The notes: a model not told the origin generated them from the sequence alone. 64,000 nucleotides of DNA from Populus alba (GCF_005239225.2 NC_133302.1:6200001-6264000); one strand, 5' to 3'. Counted from the stretch's first letter, positions 34,923 to 46,440 are shown. Translations and numbers: made by a program.

Positions 34923-37900
34923 ATGGGTAGATCAGATGATCCGTTTTGGAATGAAGTTGAAGATATGAATGATGGAAGCATGAAGTGTAAGTTTTGTGGG
35001 CGTTTATTTGTCAATGGTACTTCCATTTCGAGGATCAAATGGCATTTATCAGGAGAGAGAGGGCATGGTGTTGGCATTTGTGGTCGGGTGCCTGAAGAAG
35101 TTCAAGAAGCAGCCTTTCTAGCTATGAATGGTGGCAACAAAAGACATAAAAGCATGGAATACACTGGTGAAGGATCTTTTCAGCATGTTGACAGAAGTGT
35201 CTCTCCTTGGAGACTCAGAGTTGATGCTTATGAGAATAGAGGAACAGATTTAGTGGATCAATTTGTTGATGGCACTTGGGTTCAGCTGAATGAAATCTCT
35301 ACGTATTTAATGCAGGAAGATGAGGATGTGGAGCGTCTGCATGATGGATCTGAAACTATACCGAGAACAGAACAAGTGCAGCATCTGGAGAGAGGTAGCT
35401 TTTGTGAGAGGCCATCAATTAATCAAGCTGATGAGCCTCGAGGAGATTCATCCCAACCAACAGATCCTTTGTGTCTTGATCATGGAAGATATTATGATGT
35501 GCAGAACATGGTTAGAGTGAGGACAGAACCAGTGGAGGAGGATGTGGAGAATAGTGGAAGATTAGTGCGGCCTGACGCTGGAGCTAGATCTTCTATAAGC
35601 CTTAAATACAACACAAGTGAGACTAGAGGAGTTCCATTACCTACTAGCTCTATAAAGCCAGTGGGTCGAGCATTTGAAGAGAATAAGAAGGTGATTTGGT
35701 CTTTGTTAATAGATGATGAAGTCCCAACCATTGGCATTTATGGGATGGGGGGAGTTGGTAAAACAACAATACTAAAACATGTCCATAATGAGCTTCTACA
35801 AAGACCAGATATTTGTGATCATGTTTGGTGGGTGGTTGTGTCTCAAGATTTCAGCATTGATAGATTGCGGAATCTTATTGCTAAACGTCTTCGTCTAGAC
35901 CTTTCAAGGGAAGATGATGATCTGCATAGAGCTGCCAAATTGTCAAAAGAACTAATGAAGAAACAAAAATGGATTCTCATTTTAGATGATTTGTGGAACA
36001 ATTTTGAACTTGACAGAGTGGGAATTCCTGAGAAGTTGAAAGGATGCAAGCTGATTATGACAACTCGATCAGAAACGGTTTGTCATCGGATGGCTGGCCA
36101 CCGCAAAATCAAGGTAAAGCCACTTTCTGAGGGAGAAGCTTGGACTTTGTTCATGGAGAAACTTGGACGTGGCATAGCGCTTTCACCAGAAGTGGAACGA
36201 ATTGCGAAAGCTGTTGCAAAGAAATGTGATGGTTTGCCATTGGGAATTATGACAGTGGCAGGAAGCTTGAGGGGAGTGGATGACATACATGAGTGGAGAG
36301 ATACATTGAACAAATTGAGAGAATCAGAATTTAGGGACAATGAAGTATTCAAGTTATTGAGGCTTAGTTATGATCGGTTAGGTGATTTAGCACTACAACG
36401 ATGTCTCTTGTACTGTGCATTATTTCCTGAAGATGGTAAGATTGAAAGGGAGGAGTTGATAGGTTATTTGATCGATGAGGGAATAATTAATGGAATGAGG
36501 AGCAGGGCAGATGCATTTGATAAGGGCCACACGATGCTTAATACACTTGAAAATGTCTGCCTATTGGAAAGTGCTAAAATGGATGATGATGATAGTAGAG
36601 CTGTCAAGATGCATGACTTGATTAGGGACATGGCCATCCAAATACAACAAGACAACTCTCAAGTCATGGTTAAAGCAGGTGCGCAATTAAAAGAGCTGCC
36701 AAATACAGAGGAGTGGACGGAGAACCTGACGATTGTTTCACTAATGAAAAACAAGATCGAAGAAATTCCTTCCAGTCATTCACCAATGTGTCCAAATTTG
36801 TCATCTCTATATCTACATGAGAATAAAGAGCTGCAATTGATTGCGAATTCATTTTTCAAGCAATTGCATGGGCTCAAGGTCCTCAATCTGTCTTTCACAG
36901 GTATTGGAAATTTGCCAGACTCTGTCTCTGATTTGGTGAGTCTCACTGCGTTATTGCTCCGTAAGTGTGACAACTTAAGATATGTTCCATCATTAAAGAA
37001 GCTCAGGGCACTAAAGAAGTTGGATCTCTCTGGTAGTCGGGCACTTGCAAAGATGCCGCAAGGAATGGAATGCCTAACCAACCTGAGGTATCTTATAATG
37101 AATGGATGTGGTGAAAAGAAGTTTCCTAGTGGGATATTACCAAAACTCTCTCACCTGCAAGTCTTTGTACTAGAAAATTTTACGAATGCTCCGATAACAG
37201 TTAAAGGAAAGGAAGTAGGATCCTTGAGAAATTTGGAAACTTTGGAGTGCCATTTCGAAGATTTTTCTGACTTCGTGGAGTATCTCAGATCTCGGGATGG
37301 GATCCTATCATTAAGCACATGCAAGATTTTAGTAGGAGAGGTGGGTGGATATTTAGAGCAATGCATTGAAACTTTTCCAAGTAAAACAGTTGGGTTAGGT
37401 AATTTGAGTATCAACGGAGATAGAGATTTTCAGGTCAAGTTCTTAAATGGCATTCAAGGACTGATTTGTGAATGCATCGATGCAAGAAGTTTATGTGATG
37501 TTTTGTCATTAGAGAATGCAACTGAACTGGAGCGCATCAGCATTCGGGAATGCCATAACATGGAGAGCTTGGTTTCATCTTCTTGGTTCTGCTCTGCTCC
37601 ACCACGATTGCCATCATGTAACGGTACGTTTTCTGGTCTTAAACAGTTTTTTTGTTTTGACTGTAAAAGTATGAAGAAGCTGTTCCCGCTTGTGTTGCTG
37701 CCAAACCTCGTAAACCTGGAAAGGATTCATGTGAGTTTCTGTTACAAAATGGAGGAGATAATAGGAACAACAGATGAAGAAAGCAGCACCTCCAATTCCA
37801 TCATGGAAGTCATTCTCCCAAAGTTAAGATTTCTGGGATTGTTTGATTTACCAGAACTGAAAAGCATTTGCAGTGCAAAACTGATATGCAATTCTCTTGA

Positions 37901-38075
37901 AGTTATTAGTGTAAAGTGTTGTGAGAAGCTGAAGAGGATGCCAATTTGTCTTTCGTTGCTTGAAAATGGCCAGCCATCTCCTCCCCCTTCTCTTAAAGAA
38001 ATCGACGTATATCCAAAAGAATGGTGGGAGTCAGTAGTGGAGTGGGATGTCCTTCGTCCCCCTTCTCTTAATTGA
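34923..38075 (+). CDS. BED zinc finger-NB-ARC-LRR resistance protein, gene 2
   Basis: Single coding exon, 1,050 residues, NLR immune receptor. BED finger at residues 5-53 (C22, C25, H41, H48/C53). Linker about 54-255. P-loop GMGGVGKTT at 274-282, kinase-2 LILDDLW near 350, GLPL near 437, LLYCALFPED, MHDL at 563, LRRs about 600-1,030. The start is supported by the acceptor TATAG 6 nt upstream and by the same start in gene 3. Against gene 3 the linker lacks four in-frame pieces, after KRHKS, NRG, WVQ and YYD. The C-terminus is altered: the frame ends EWDVLRPPSLN, because a 28-bp stretch from 37,961-37,988 recurs at 38,073-38,100 and the usual WEHP...RPFVK tail is out of frame just downstream. 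All core motifs are intact, so it is probably functional. Confidence 0.93.
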   Translation: MGRSDDPFWNEVEDMNDGSMKCKFCGRLFVNGTSISRIKWHLSGERGHGVGICGRVPEEVQEAAFLAMNGGNKRHKSMEYTGEGSFQHVDRSVSPWRLRVDAYENRGTDLVDQFVDGTWVQLNEISTYLMQEDEDVERLHDGSETIPRTEQVQHLERGSFCERPSINQADEPRGDSSQPTDPLCLDHGRYYDVQNMVRVRTEPVEEDVENSGRLVRPDAGARSSISLKYNTSETRGVPLPTSSIKPVGRAFEENKKVIWSLLIDDEVPTIGIYGMGGVGKTTILKHVHNELLQRPDICDHVWWVVVSQDFSIDRLRNLIAKRLRLDLSREDDDLHRAAKLSKELMKKQKWILILDDLWNNFELDRVGIPEKLKGCKLIMTTRSETVCHRMAGHRKIKVKPLSEGEAWTLFMEKLGRGIALSPEVERIAKAVAKKCDGLPLGIMTVAGSLRGVDDIHEWRDTLNKLRESEFRDNEVFKLLRLSYDRLGDLALQRCLLYCALFPEDGKIEREELIGYLIDEGIINGMRSRADAFDKGHTMLNTLENVCLLESAKMDDDDSRAVKMHDLIRDMAIQIQQDNSQVMVKAGAQLKELPNTEEWTENLTIVSLMKNKIEEIPSSHSPMCPNLSSLYLHENKELQLIANSFFKQLHGLKVLNLSFTGIGNLPDSVSDLVSLTALLLRKCDNLRYVPSLKKLRALKKLDLSGSRALAKMPQGMECLTNLRYLIMNGCGEKKFPSGILPKLSHLQVFVLENFTNAPITVKGKEVGSLRNLETLECHFEDFSDFVEYLRSRDGILSLSTCKILVGEVGGYLEQCIETFPSKTVGLGNLSINGDRDFQVKFLNGIQGLICECIDARSLCDVLSLENATELERISIRECHNMESLVSSSWFCSAPPRLPSCNGTFSGLKQFFCFDCKSMKKLFPLVLLPNLVNLERIHVSFCYKMEEIIGTTDEESSTSNSIMEVILPKLRFLGLFDLPELKSICSAKLICNSLEVISVKCCEKLKRMPICLSLLENGQPSPPPSLKEIDVYPKEWWESVVEWDVLRPPSLN
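35744..35763 (+). promoter_or_regulatory. Possible miR482/2118 target site, weaker
   Basis: The P-loop codons GATGGGGGGAGTTGGTAAAA lie where miR482/2118 family miRNAs are known to target plant NLR mRNAs. Complementarity is judged from memory of the miRNA consensus. Confidence 0.35.
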
Positions 38076-38135
38076 AAATGGCCAGCCATCTCCTCCCCCT
38101 AACGCAAAGGATGTCCTTCGTCCCTTTGTAAAGTA
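38073..38135 (+). pseudogene. Displaced original C-terminal tail of gene 2
   Basis: After the stop of gene 2, a second copy of the 28-bp 'gaaaatggccagccatctcc' stretch is followed by codons for NAKDVLRPFVK and a stop. This matches the normal tail of gene 1b and so was the ancestral end. Confidence 0.7.
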
Positions 38136-38413
38136 ATATAATATAGTATGCTTACAATTACATAAATAACATTTTTCATTTTTTTATTTCATTAAAGACT
38201 ACTGAATTGTCATATTTTTTTTAACTCTATAGATAAACAATTATAATTTGAAGTTTCATTAATATTATATTTTCATCCTATTGAATTTCTCCAAGATGAA
38301 AATCCAAAAAATAAAAAAAAATACTATATTGATTTATCATTAAAGTAACCTAATATTATAAATCATCAATGAAAGTATTCTTCTACACACATTTTTAAAA
38401 TGTCTAAGAGAGT

Positions 38414-38460
38414 ATGAATATGGCAGTTTTGGTTTCTAAACCTGAAACTGCCATATTCAT
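38414..38460 (+). other. Conserved 3' hairpin, copy 2
   Basis: Same 47-nt inverted repeat as at 18,534, about 340 bp after gene 2. Confidence 0.85.
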
Positions 38461-38625
38461 AAACACATTTTTTAAATACTAAATTTAATACTAAAACTAG
38501 AAAGTAGCATAGGCGTGAGTTTTAAAATTTCACTAATGAGGATTTTAAAAAAAGGAACTGCTAAAGCCTAAAATTTAGGCAATTTGTTTTTGACACAACG
38601 GGGATCATGGAGACGTGATGAAATA

Positions 38626-39140
38626 TAATTTTAAATTTTAAAATATTTTTAAATAGTTAAGATTAAATAATTTTTTAACTTAAAACAATTCAACTTCAAT
38701 AAAATATCAAAATATTATGAAATTAAAATATTTTAACACTAATATTTTAAATATAAAGCTAGGTCAATGTTATCAAGGCTAATGAGATCTAAAACATCTA
38801 TATTTTTGCTTAAATTCCTACAAAGTATAAACTTGAAAAAAAAACAACATGAATATAAACTATATATATTAGTGATAAATCAAAATTTAAAACATTAATT
38901 TCATAGTTAATGAAAATAGTAATGAAAAAGAGCTTTTTATACTTTAATGGTTTAATTAATTAATTGAATCAGGTTTAATTTGATTCAATAGCTTTTTAAG
39001 ACCGGAACAGAACATGTGGAATGAAACCAGAATATTCTGAATGGAATTTAGCCGAACAATTTGGAAGGGACCGAGATTTGAAATGAGATGAAAATTATTT
39101 TGTTTTATTTTATTTTTGAATTGGTATGAAATCATTACAA
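38626..39140. mobile_element. Truncated relative of the hAT element
   Basis: Matches roughly 56,446-57,010 of the complete element ('gtcaatgttatcaag', 'aaattcctacaaagtataaac', 'aatgaaaaagagctttttat', 'gaacatgtggaatgaaacc'). The terminal repeats are missing and it is joined to a dispersed repeat at 38,626. Confidence 0.75.
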
Positions 39141-39179
39141 ATAAGAAGTAGGGTTTTTTTCTTCTCTTTTTCCTCAATA

Positions 39180-40893
39180 TAATAACTTCAAGAAAAACTA
39201 AGAACGAATAAGAAGCTCACGAATAGTTAAGAGACGTATTCACACCTATTTCATTATAAATTATAATAAGTAATCCAATGTGTTTTATTTTTATTTTTTA
39301 AAATTTGTTTTTGTTTATTTCATATTGGGTGTTTAAAATTCAATTTTATAATTTATTTATTTTTATTCTATCTTTTTATAAAGTTAACGTGATTTATACT
39401 AGTTTACTTGTTTAATGAAGTATTTTTTTTGTTTATTAATTAAAAAAAAAAAAGCTAAACGGTGTAGGAGAATCAATACTCACTCACACCCTTTTCATTA
39501 TGAATTACAATAATAATCTATAGTGTTTTACTTCTTGTTTTTCTTTCCCTTTCTTTTTTTTGGTTATCAATTTTTTGAATTTTTTTATTTCATATTTGAG
39601 TTGGTTTAGAATGTAGTTTCATAATTAGTTTATTTTTCTTTGGATGATGTTATTGCGGTCTAAAACAATATATATTAGTATTGGGCTAGTGTTTAATTTT
39701 ATAATTATCCATTTTTACTATCATATTGTTAAATAATTTTTTTTTTAAAAAAATATAATCCTACTAGAGTCCATAACCTTGTTAATGAGTTTGATGTGTT
39801 AGCTCAAGTTACCTGATTCACAGGTTTGATAGATTTACTCACTGATCGAATATGTTTTTTTTTTTTTTTTTTTATCTTTTAATTTTTTTAATTGGTTTTT
39901 TTTTTCAATTTCGATTTCCAATATTAGATTGGTTTGGAAATAGACTACATGATTTATTTATTTATTTTATTTTAAATATTAATACATTAAAATTATAAAA
40001 AAAACATTAAAAAAATCTATATATCTTTTTTGAAAAAACAACTAAAAACAAAAGCAATCACATGCTCTTAATTAATCACATATTTAATATGTCATTGTTA
40101 AAGCAAACGTTTTTCAACAAAATTGAATTTTTTTTACTTTTTAAATTATTATTATTTTTATTAAATTTTTTTTTCAAAATAAAAAATTATTATTTAAAAT
40201 AAAAAACATTTTAAAAAGGAAAGTATGTTATTGTTTTCAATATTCACGTGTTTACATTTTCAAGGCATCTTCTTCCGAGCTTCATAATTGGGGTGGTCCA
40301 CACGTTAACTTCCTAGCAATATTTATACCTTTTTGATAATTAGATACACCATTGATTTTTGGTTTTATAATATGATCACTTCATGTTTATCATGATAAGT
40401 CAAAACAATTATATTGATTTAATACATATAAAAGTCATAAGATATAACATAAATATTCCATCTTAATTAAGCAAACTTGATGGATATAACATAAGATATG
40501 AGGCAAAAAGTTAGCAGGGAGTGGTGGAGATAGAAGACCTGATATTTGACTCATCAACTAGGCAGAGAGTATCGACATACACCCTTTTACTATCAAAAGC
40601 TAAATTAGAAGTTTTTGAGGTTACTTAAATTAAATATTGATACGAAGCTTTTATTCATTTATTCCTAAATATTGACCTTAAGAATGATAAATGGGTGTTA
40701 TAGTTAATCTGTAATATAAAAGATTTATAGGTTTTGTTTGATATGTCATTTTGATTTTCTTTCTAAAACCAAATTTTAAAATAGACACATAAAATTTATT
40801 GGTTTGGATAAAAAGTTTAATTATTTGATAATCTTAAATTTTTAATACTAGGAAGCTAGCAACATATATGTCACAAGCAATTATTTAGTTGAG

Positions 40894-40938
<45 letters not shown>
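39180..40938. other. Repeat-rich intergenic DNA
   Basis: No gene seen. 39,180-39,960 is a diverged copy of the 4.95-kb block. 40,200-40,310 resembles the NLR upstream sequence. 40,520-40,870 repeats 30,300-30,680. An (AT)n tract fills 40,897-40,939. Confidence 0.6.
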
Positions 40939-41458
40939 AAATCAAGAAATTTACTATATTTATTATTCTGTAAATTTGCTTTCTGAGTGCTGAGCATTTT
41001 TAAACGACCACGTGATCAGAGAGATTCGATTCTCATATAATTATTGGCAGCTTATTTGTGAGCCAAGAAGTATTATTGAATAAAAAATACTTTCATTCTT
41101 TATTGTAGGCTGGAAAGTGAATTGAACATTTATTACCTGAGTTTTCTTCTCTATTTTATTGAATAAAAATGATTTTTTTTTTATTAAGTTTTTTTATAAG
41201 CCTGATAATTTGTCAGATAATTTTAGCAGAGTCGTATGTATGCTGGTCAAAAGCCATTCCCATAAATAAGATGAAGTAGCATGAACAATTTATTTATTTA
41301 TTTTTAGTTTCTGCTAACGATTTATTTCATGATTAATATCGATTTATTTCCACTTTCTAGTATACCATAGTAGCCTAGGTGTGTTTTTTCCGGTATGGTT
41401 ATGAGCATTTTTCCAATCTACTGGGGGTGATGTTGGTGGGCTTGGGCTAGGAGCATGA
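40939..41458 (+). repeat. Duplicated block D, copy 2
   Basis: Second copy of 23,669-24,210. The sequence after it differs completely from that after copy 1. Confidence 0.7.
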
Positions 41459-41713
41459 TTCAACTTTCCAAAATGTATTCTTTTGCCAGAACTTTCCAAA
41501 GGTTCTCTGATCTGTTGATTGGGTTTGGGTCTCAAGCGTTTGTGAGATTACAAGAGCTTGGATGTTAAAAAACTGGTCGTAATTACTTGTCAGGAGTTCT
41601 GGCAGTTGATAGTAATAGAACAAATTTATTATTTTCTTTTTGGTAAAACCATATTAAGATAATTTGCTAGAGATTAGTTAAGAGGTAGACAATTTTAGCC
41701 ATTTCGTCGATAA

Positions 41714-41920
41714 ATTAGTGAGGTTGCTCCAATCACGGGGAAGGCTTTGCCAAATACTTCATCTCATGGATTTGAGTTCTTAGCTATCAAATACTTCCAC
41801 TTATATTTCCTCGCCAACCAAGAAGATGAAGAAGACGAACTTTTCTATGACGAAGCTGCAATCAACTCTGTCCTTGATGAATCAAAGAGCAGATCCAGAA
41901 ATATTACAAAATGTAGCTAA
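41714..41920 (+). pseudogene. Unrecognised open stretch, possible last exon
   Basis: A stop-free stretch of 68 codons without a Met at its start, ending TAA at 41,918-41,920. Its composition looks protein-like, with an acidic run NQEDEEDELFYDE and a basic end KSRSRNITKCS, and it is less AT-rich than its surroundings. AG precedes it, so it could be a terminal exon or a gene remnant. I do not recognise the family. Confidence 0.3.
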
Positions 41921-42517
41921 CAGGTTTACGTACATGATTTAATTTGTAGAGGAAAAAGGATTGAACTTCGCGTAATTAAATTGATGTCGTTCTCTGAAAC
42001 TTACAGATCCTCTGTTTGTTATATTACAGTTTCTTATGAAGTGTATATTACGGTTTCAAGGATTCAGCATAGCATCAATGTTTGTTGTGTTTTGCGTTAT
42101 TGTAAAAACATCGTATCCAACATTTCGTACTCTTTTAAAATATTATTTTTTAAAAATTAATAAAATCCAATAATACTTCAAAATTTATCAGATAAAAATA
42201 AAACATGTAATATTTGTTATATTAAATAAAATTCAATTTTGAAATAAAAATCTAAACTTAAATAAAATATTATAATAGTAGAGTATCTAAAACATCTAAT
42301 AAAATATTTTTATTCTTATAAATTTTGTGAGAAACAATAAAAAACTAATTTAGGAATTAATTGAGTAATTAATTAGTTCGAAGAGGATTTTATTTTATTT
42401 TATTTTTAGTGACAGCTAATTTCATCAAACACCAATTGCCTTGTTTTCGGATCACATAAGCTTAACATGGCACGTGCTACACTACTAATGCTGGGACACT
42501 GTCACGTTCTAACAATA
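41921..42517. other. AT-rich intergenic DNA
   Basis: Nothing recognised; one dispersed A/T-rich repeat near 42,120-42,330. Confidence 0.55.
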
Positions 42518-42531
42518 ATGTTTGAACCATT

Positions 42532-42726
42532 AACCATCTAGGTGGTGGCCCGACGGTAAAAGCTTGAGACCAAGAGGTTTGCTTCCTTTGTGATCTCAGG
42601 TTTAATCTCTAGATTGCTCATATGATGACAACTGGAGGCTTATATGGTCGTTAACTTTAGGGCCCGTGGGATTAGTCGAAGTGCGCGCAAGCTGGCCCGA
42701 ACACCCACGATAATAATAAAAAAAAA
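42532..42726 (+). mobile_element. SINE (tRNA-derived type), copy 1
   Basis: About 195 bp with a Pol III A-box-like GTGGCCCGACGG near the start, a B-box-like GGTTTAATCTC, a body with 'gcgcgcaagctggcccgaac' and an A-rich tail. It is flanked by a perfect 14-bp target duplication ATGTTTGAACCATT (42,518-42,531 and 42,727-42,740). It belongs to a SINE type common in Salicaceae, by recall. Confidence 0.85.
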
Positions 42727-43308
42727 ATGTTTGAACCATTTAAGATTGGACCCTACTTCACTTGAACTTTATTTTATATTTATAATGAGGAAAAAGTATG
42801 ATTGGGTTGAAAACCATTTTATGCTCGGTGGAAAGCTTTTGGACCAGGTTATCATGTGTTTGATACTGTTATATAGAGAATTTTTTAAAAATAAGTTTTT
42901 TAGATTTTGTTTTTAATATCAAAACATCAAAATCATTAAAAACAACTAAAAAATTATTAATTTAATATTTTTTTAAGAAAAATATAAATTTTAAAATATA
43001 TTTAAAAGCATATGGACATACCCAAACCGGTAAACATCAAAAGCTACATTGGTATGTCTCTATGAATATATGATAATGGAGCCTTGTTTTGAATATTTAA
43101 AACTAGAGAGTAGCATAGACGTGATTTTTAAAATCTTGATCCCTAGACTTTTTGCATCTTTTATTATTTTTTTTTTTTAGTTATGATTCAAAATTTTATT
43201 TTATTCACTTATCCATGATTTTGAGAGGAAAACAAAGTCACCTAGAAAACTTGGAAAAAGATAAAAAGTTATTGGTTGATAATTTGCCGACAACAAAAAA
43301 TACAGTAT

Positions 43309-43474
43309 TTTTTTATTTATTTATTAGGGGTGTCCGGGCCAACTTGCATGCACCTTGACTAATCCTCACAGATTTTGAAGTTAATGACCAACTAAGCCTC
43401 CAGTGACCATCAATATTAGCAATTATAGGATTGGATAACAAATCTCTTACCACTAAATCACTTACTAGACGGTT
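43309..43474 (-). mobile_element. SINE, copy 2 (minus strand)
   Basis: The reverse complement matches copy 1 ('ggtcactggaggctta', 'gcaagttggcccggacaccc'). The T-rich tail complement is at the left, and the 5' part is truncated or diverged. Flanks AAAAATACAGTAT and AAAAATACAATAT form a 13-bp duplication with one mismatch. Paralogous empty sites lie near 24,345 and 2,530. Confidence 0.8.
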
Positions 43475-43979
43475 AAAAATACAATATCTTTGTATCAATT
43501 GAAAACTTGTGTGTGGATTGGATAGCAAATCAAGCTTCATAGTAGATGTTAAAGTTTTCTACTGCACTGAAGCTCCGGATCTGGTTGTTTGAAGCTAATG
43601 CTTGATGGCGTTCCTGGGGTTTTGATGAGTCTATGAAAGTGCATTCCAAATGCTCTGTCATTGGAATAAAATGCTAAAATGTGAATAGAAATAATAGAAA
43701 TTAAAGGGCATTTTTTAATCGAGCTTCTATTTAATTTGATATACTATCAAGCTTCATAGGCGTGCTTTTTTTTCTTTTCCTTAAAGTTTTTATTTTATTT
43801 AATTTAATCCAGAACTTTATTTTCTTGACTTTTTAAACAAAAGCCTGGATAAACTTAAAAGTAATGTTCTTTTTCTTAGAAACAGCCTAGATACACTTAA
43901 AGTATTTTAATCATAACTTTCCACACACATATCGGATTGCTGTGATTCTTGATGCGTTGGAAAGGTATCGTAAAGGGCG

Positions 43980-44222
43980 TTATTTTAATCCTGGGATTGC
44001 TTTTTATGTTCCAAAATGATAATATGGGCGTCGAGCAAAGGATTGTTATTGACACATTGGTGAAAACCAGCAATGTGCTTTCAACTTTGATTAACGATGT
44101 GGTGGATATTTCAGCAGAAGATAACACCGGAAGGTGCCCTTTCGTCTACGCTCCATGATCAAAGAAGCTTGTTGCCTTGCTAAGTGCTTGTGTGTGTATA
44201 AAGGTTTTGATTTTGTATACAG
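43980..44222 (+). pseudogene. Ethylene receptor fragment (ETR2/EIN4 type), dimerisation region
   Basis: Encodes the HisKA-like dimerisation region of a subfamily-II ethylene receptor: [13 protein letters not shown], then [18 protein letters not shown], then in a shifted frame [20 protein letters not shown]. The frame change and a short deletion fall just after NTGR (near 44,135). The phospho-acceptor region of the helix is already missing at the left edge, where the sequence joins a dispersed repeat at about 43,978. The fragment ends TACAG followed by GTGAGG, a donor site at the expected exon end, so this is a genomic and not a processed copy. Its downstream part is at 50.27 kb, beyond a retrotransposon. 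It is not functional. In an intact gene this protein sits in the ER membrane and represses ethylene responses. Confidence 0.85.
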
Positions 44223-45028
44223 GTGAGGCATCAAATATTATTATTTTTACGTGGACTACACATGCCAGTAGTTGATAATTATTGCTGCCTTATTGTGCAA
44301 TAGAGGCAATGGCAGCAGACACCCTGTGAGGTGAAATGATGTCATTTTATGCACCTAAATCTAGAGATGAAAATGCATTGCACAGAGAGAATTGCTAGTA
44401 AAATTTACGAAAGAAAACTTTCTTTTCTAAGTTTACAACTTCTTGTAAATGCATCTGATGAGATTTGAGGCATTCTCCCCTTGCAGAATGTTTCAATATG
44501 ACCTTGTTCCATGGGCAATCTCTCTTAGCTAGTTCCATTTCTGGAAATTATAACTCACTTCCGCTTCCAAATAACCTCACTAAATATTACTCAACTTAGA
44601 TTTCGTTTGGCATGACTTTTGCAAATTATCTAAGTTTTTATTTGTTTTTTACTCAAAGAAAAACCATATGTTTGGTTTGAAATAACTTTCTTGAATCAAA
44701 AACTTATTTCTACAATCAAGTTAAAAGTTGAAATTTCTAACTTGTAACCTATTGATTCTAATTTTTACCATCTCCATTTCGAAAAGAAATTGTTCTCAGC
44801 CAATGCCTCCCAAAGATATTTCCAACTTAAATTATTTTTGTCAGAAGTCATTCATGACAATTAACTTTAGAATTATGACTCGAAGTCAAAAAAGATTCTC
44901 TGTAAGTCATACCAAATGGACTCTTCATCCATATCTCATTTGTTTTTCAGTTGGTGCCACCTCCATATAGGACTCAAAAGCTTTTATTTTTATTTTTTAG
45001 GGGGGGTCAGGTTATAAATAATTTGGTG
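44223..45028 (+). other. Intron or unrelated DNA of the broken ethylene receptor
   Basis: No ethylene-receptor exon is found between the 44,222 donor and the retrotransposon, although one is expected in the family (the ATP-binding region). It was lost or replaced. No other gene is recognised. Confidence 0.5.
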
Positions 45029-45033
45029 CTATA

Positions 45034-45377
45034 TGTTATATTTCTTAGCTGGAGCTGGCTAATAAATATAGAAAAGAATGTAAACTAACTTCGAGGATAG
45101 CTTAGCCTCCAAAAGACAATTGGTCTTTTCTTAAGGATTGAATTCTGCATGTTATTTCATTTCCAACAAAGATTTAAATACAGAGAATCAGAGGAGTTGT
45201 TTCCTCAGTTTATGCCTACTTGTACTCATAGTTTGTTACTTAACAAACTAATTATTTTGACTCCTGCTTCTAAGGAATTTAACAGCAACATTATTGACTA
45301 ATTCAAACAAAAGATGCGTAAAACAATATCTTCAACAGATTTCCCCATCAGTAGACTAGGAGACTAGGATCGTAACA
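45034..45377 (-). repeat. 3' LTR of the chromovirus
   Basis: 344 bp, TG...CA on either strand, matching 49,781-50,124 with no difference that I could see. The last codons and stop of pol (45,364-45,366) lie inside it. Confidence 0.95.
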
Positions 45378-45903
45378 ATGCCTCCCCCTCAAAACTAACC
45401 TTGTCCCCAAGGTTAAGTTCAGGAAACTGCCTCTTCATATCAAATAATCGCTCCCAGGTTGCAGAAGCTCGAGAAGTGCCTTCCCATTGAACTAGGATTT
45501 CAGTAACATTGCGTCGACCCCGACGAACTATGCGACCATCCAACACATGAGCTGGTTTGGGCTTCAGGATTCCCTCATCTGAAATATCTGGAAGGGAAAT
45601 TTGTGATACGTCTGCAGTACCTAACTTCCTCTTTAGCTGGGATACATGGAAAACATTGTGAATTCTTGCAGATGAAGGCAAAATGAGCTTGTAAGCCACT
45701 GCCCCAATCTTTTCTTTGATCTGAAATGGACCATAATATCGAGGTGAAAGCTTGAGAGATCTTCTTAGTGCAACTGAGCATTGGCGATACGACTGTAGGC
45801 GTAAGTAAACATAATCACCAACCTCGAATTCACGGTCAGTGCGTTTTCTATCAGCAAAAGTCTTCATGCGGTTTTGAGCTTCAAGCAGATTTTGTCGCAA
45901 CAT
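45364..45903 (-). pseudogene. Integrase C-terminus and chromodomain
   Basis: Last piece of pol, in the same frame as the integrase core upstream and separated from it by a TAG at 45,970-45,972. It holds the integrase C-terminal segment (LKLSPRYYGPFQI...GAVAYKL) and then a chromodomain (VLDGRIVRRGRRNVTEILVQW, ending WERL), which in chromoviruses directs insertion to certain chromatin. The frame runs across the purine tract and ends 14 nt inside the LTR. Confidence 0.85.
45378..45395 (-). other. Polypurine tract
   Basis: Minus-strand GAGGGGGAGGCA-type purine run directly before the 3' LTR, the expected plus-strand primer site. Confidence 0.75.
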
Positions 45904-45969
45904 TTGAAGAATAGATGAACGAGTCCTTAGGAGTTCATCTAGCTGAGGTAAAGAAGAGGACTGTTCAAT

Positions 45970-46440
45970 CTATGGAATTAGCTTTGGAGGCTTACATCCA
46001 TAAACTGCTTCAAATGGAGTATAACTAGTAGAGGAGTTCACGTTAGTATTATGCCAATACTCTGCCAATGTGAGGAATTGCATCCAATCTTTAGGCCGAA
46101 GGCTAACAAAACACCGAAGATAATTCTGAAGACACCTGTTGATTACTTCTGTCTGGCCGTCCGTTTGAGGGTGATAGGAAGAACTGAAATGGAGACTTGT
46201 CCCTTGTAACTTGAATAACTGCTGCCAAAAGTCACTAAGAAAAACACGATCACGATCACTTACTATGGTTTTAGGCATACCATGGATTTTGAACACATTA
46301 TCAAAGAAGGCTTGTGCAACAGAGGAGGCTGTATAAGGATGGGACAGCGCGATGAAGTAAGCATATTTGGACAAGCGGTCCACAACAACAAAAATGACAT
46401 TTTTACCGCTGGATTTGGGTAACCCATCGATAAAATCCAT
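45970..46440 (-). pseudogene. Integrase catalytic core
   Basis: Begins MDFIDGLPKS and contains the acidic D, D, E residues (MDFI; SDRDRVF; QTEVINR) of the rve integrase core. It is bounded by in-frame TAG codons at 46,459-46,461 and 45,970-45,972, so it is cut off from both neighbours. Confidence 0.88.

Noticed and set aside
44728..44970. 80-codon open frame
   Set aside because: No recognisable domain, low-complexity surroundings, no splice support.
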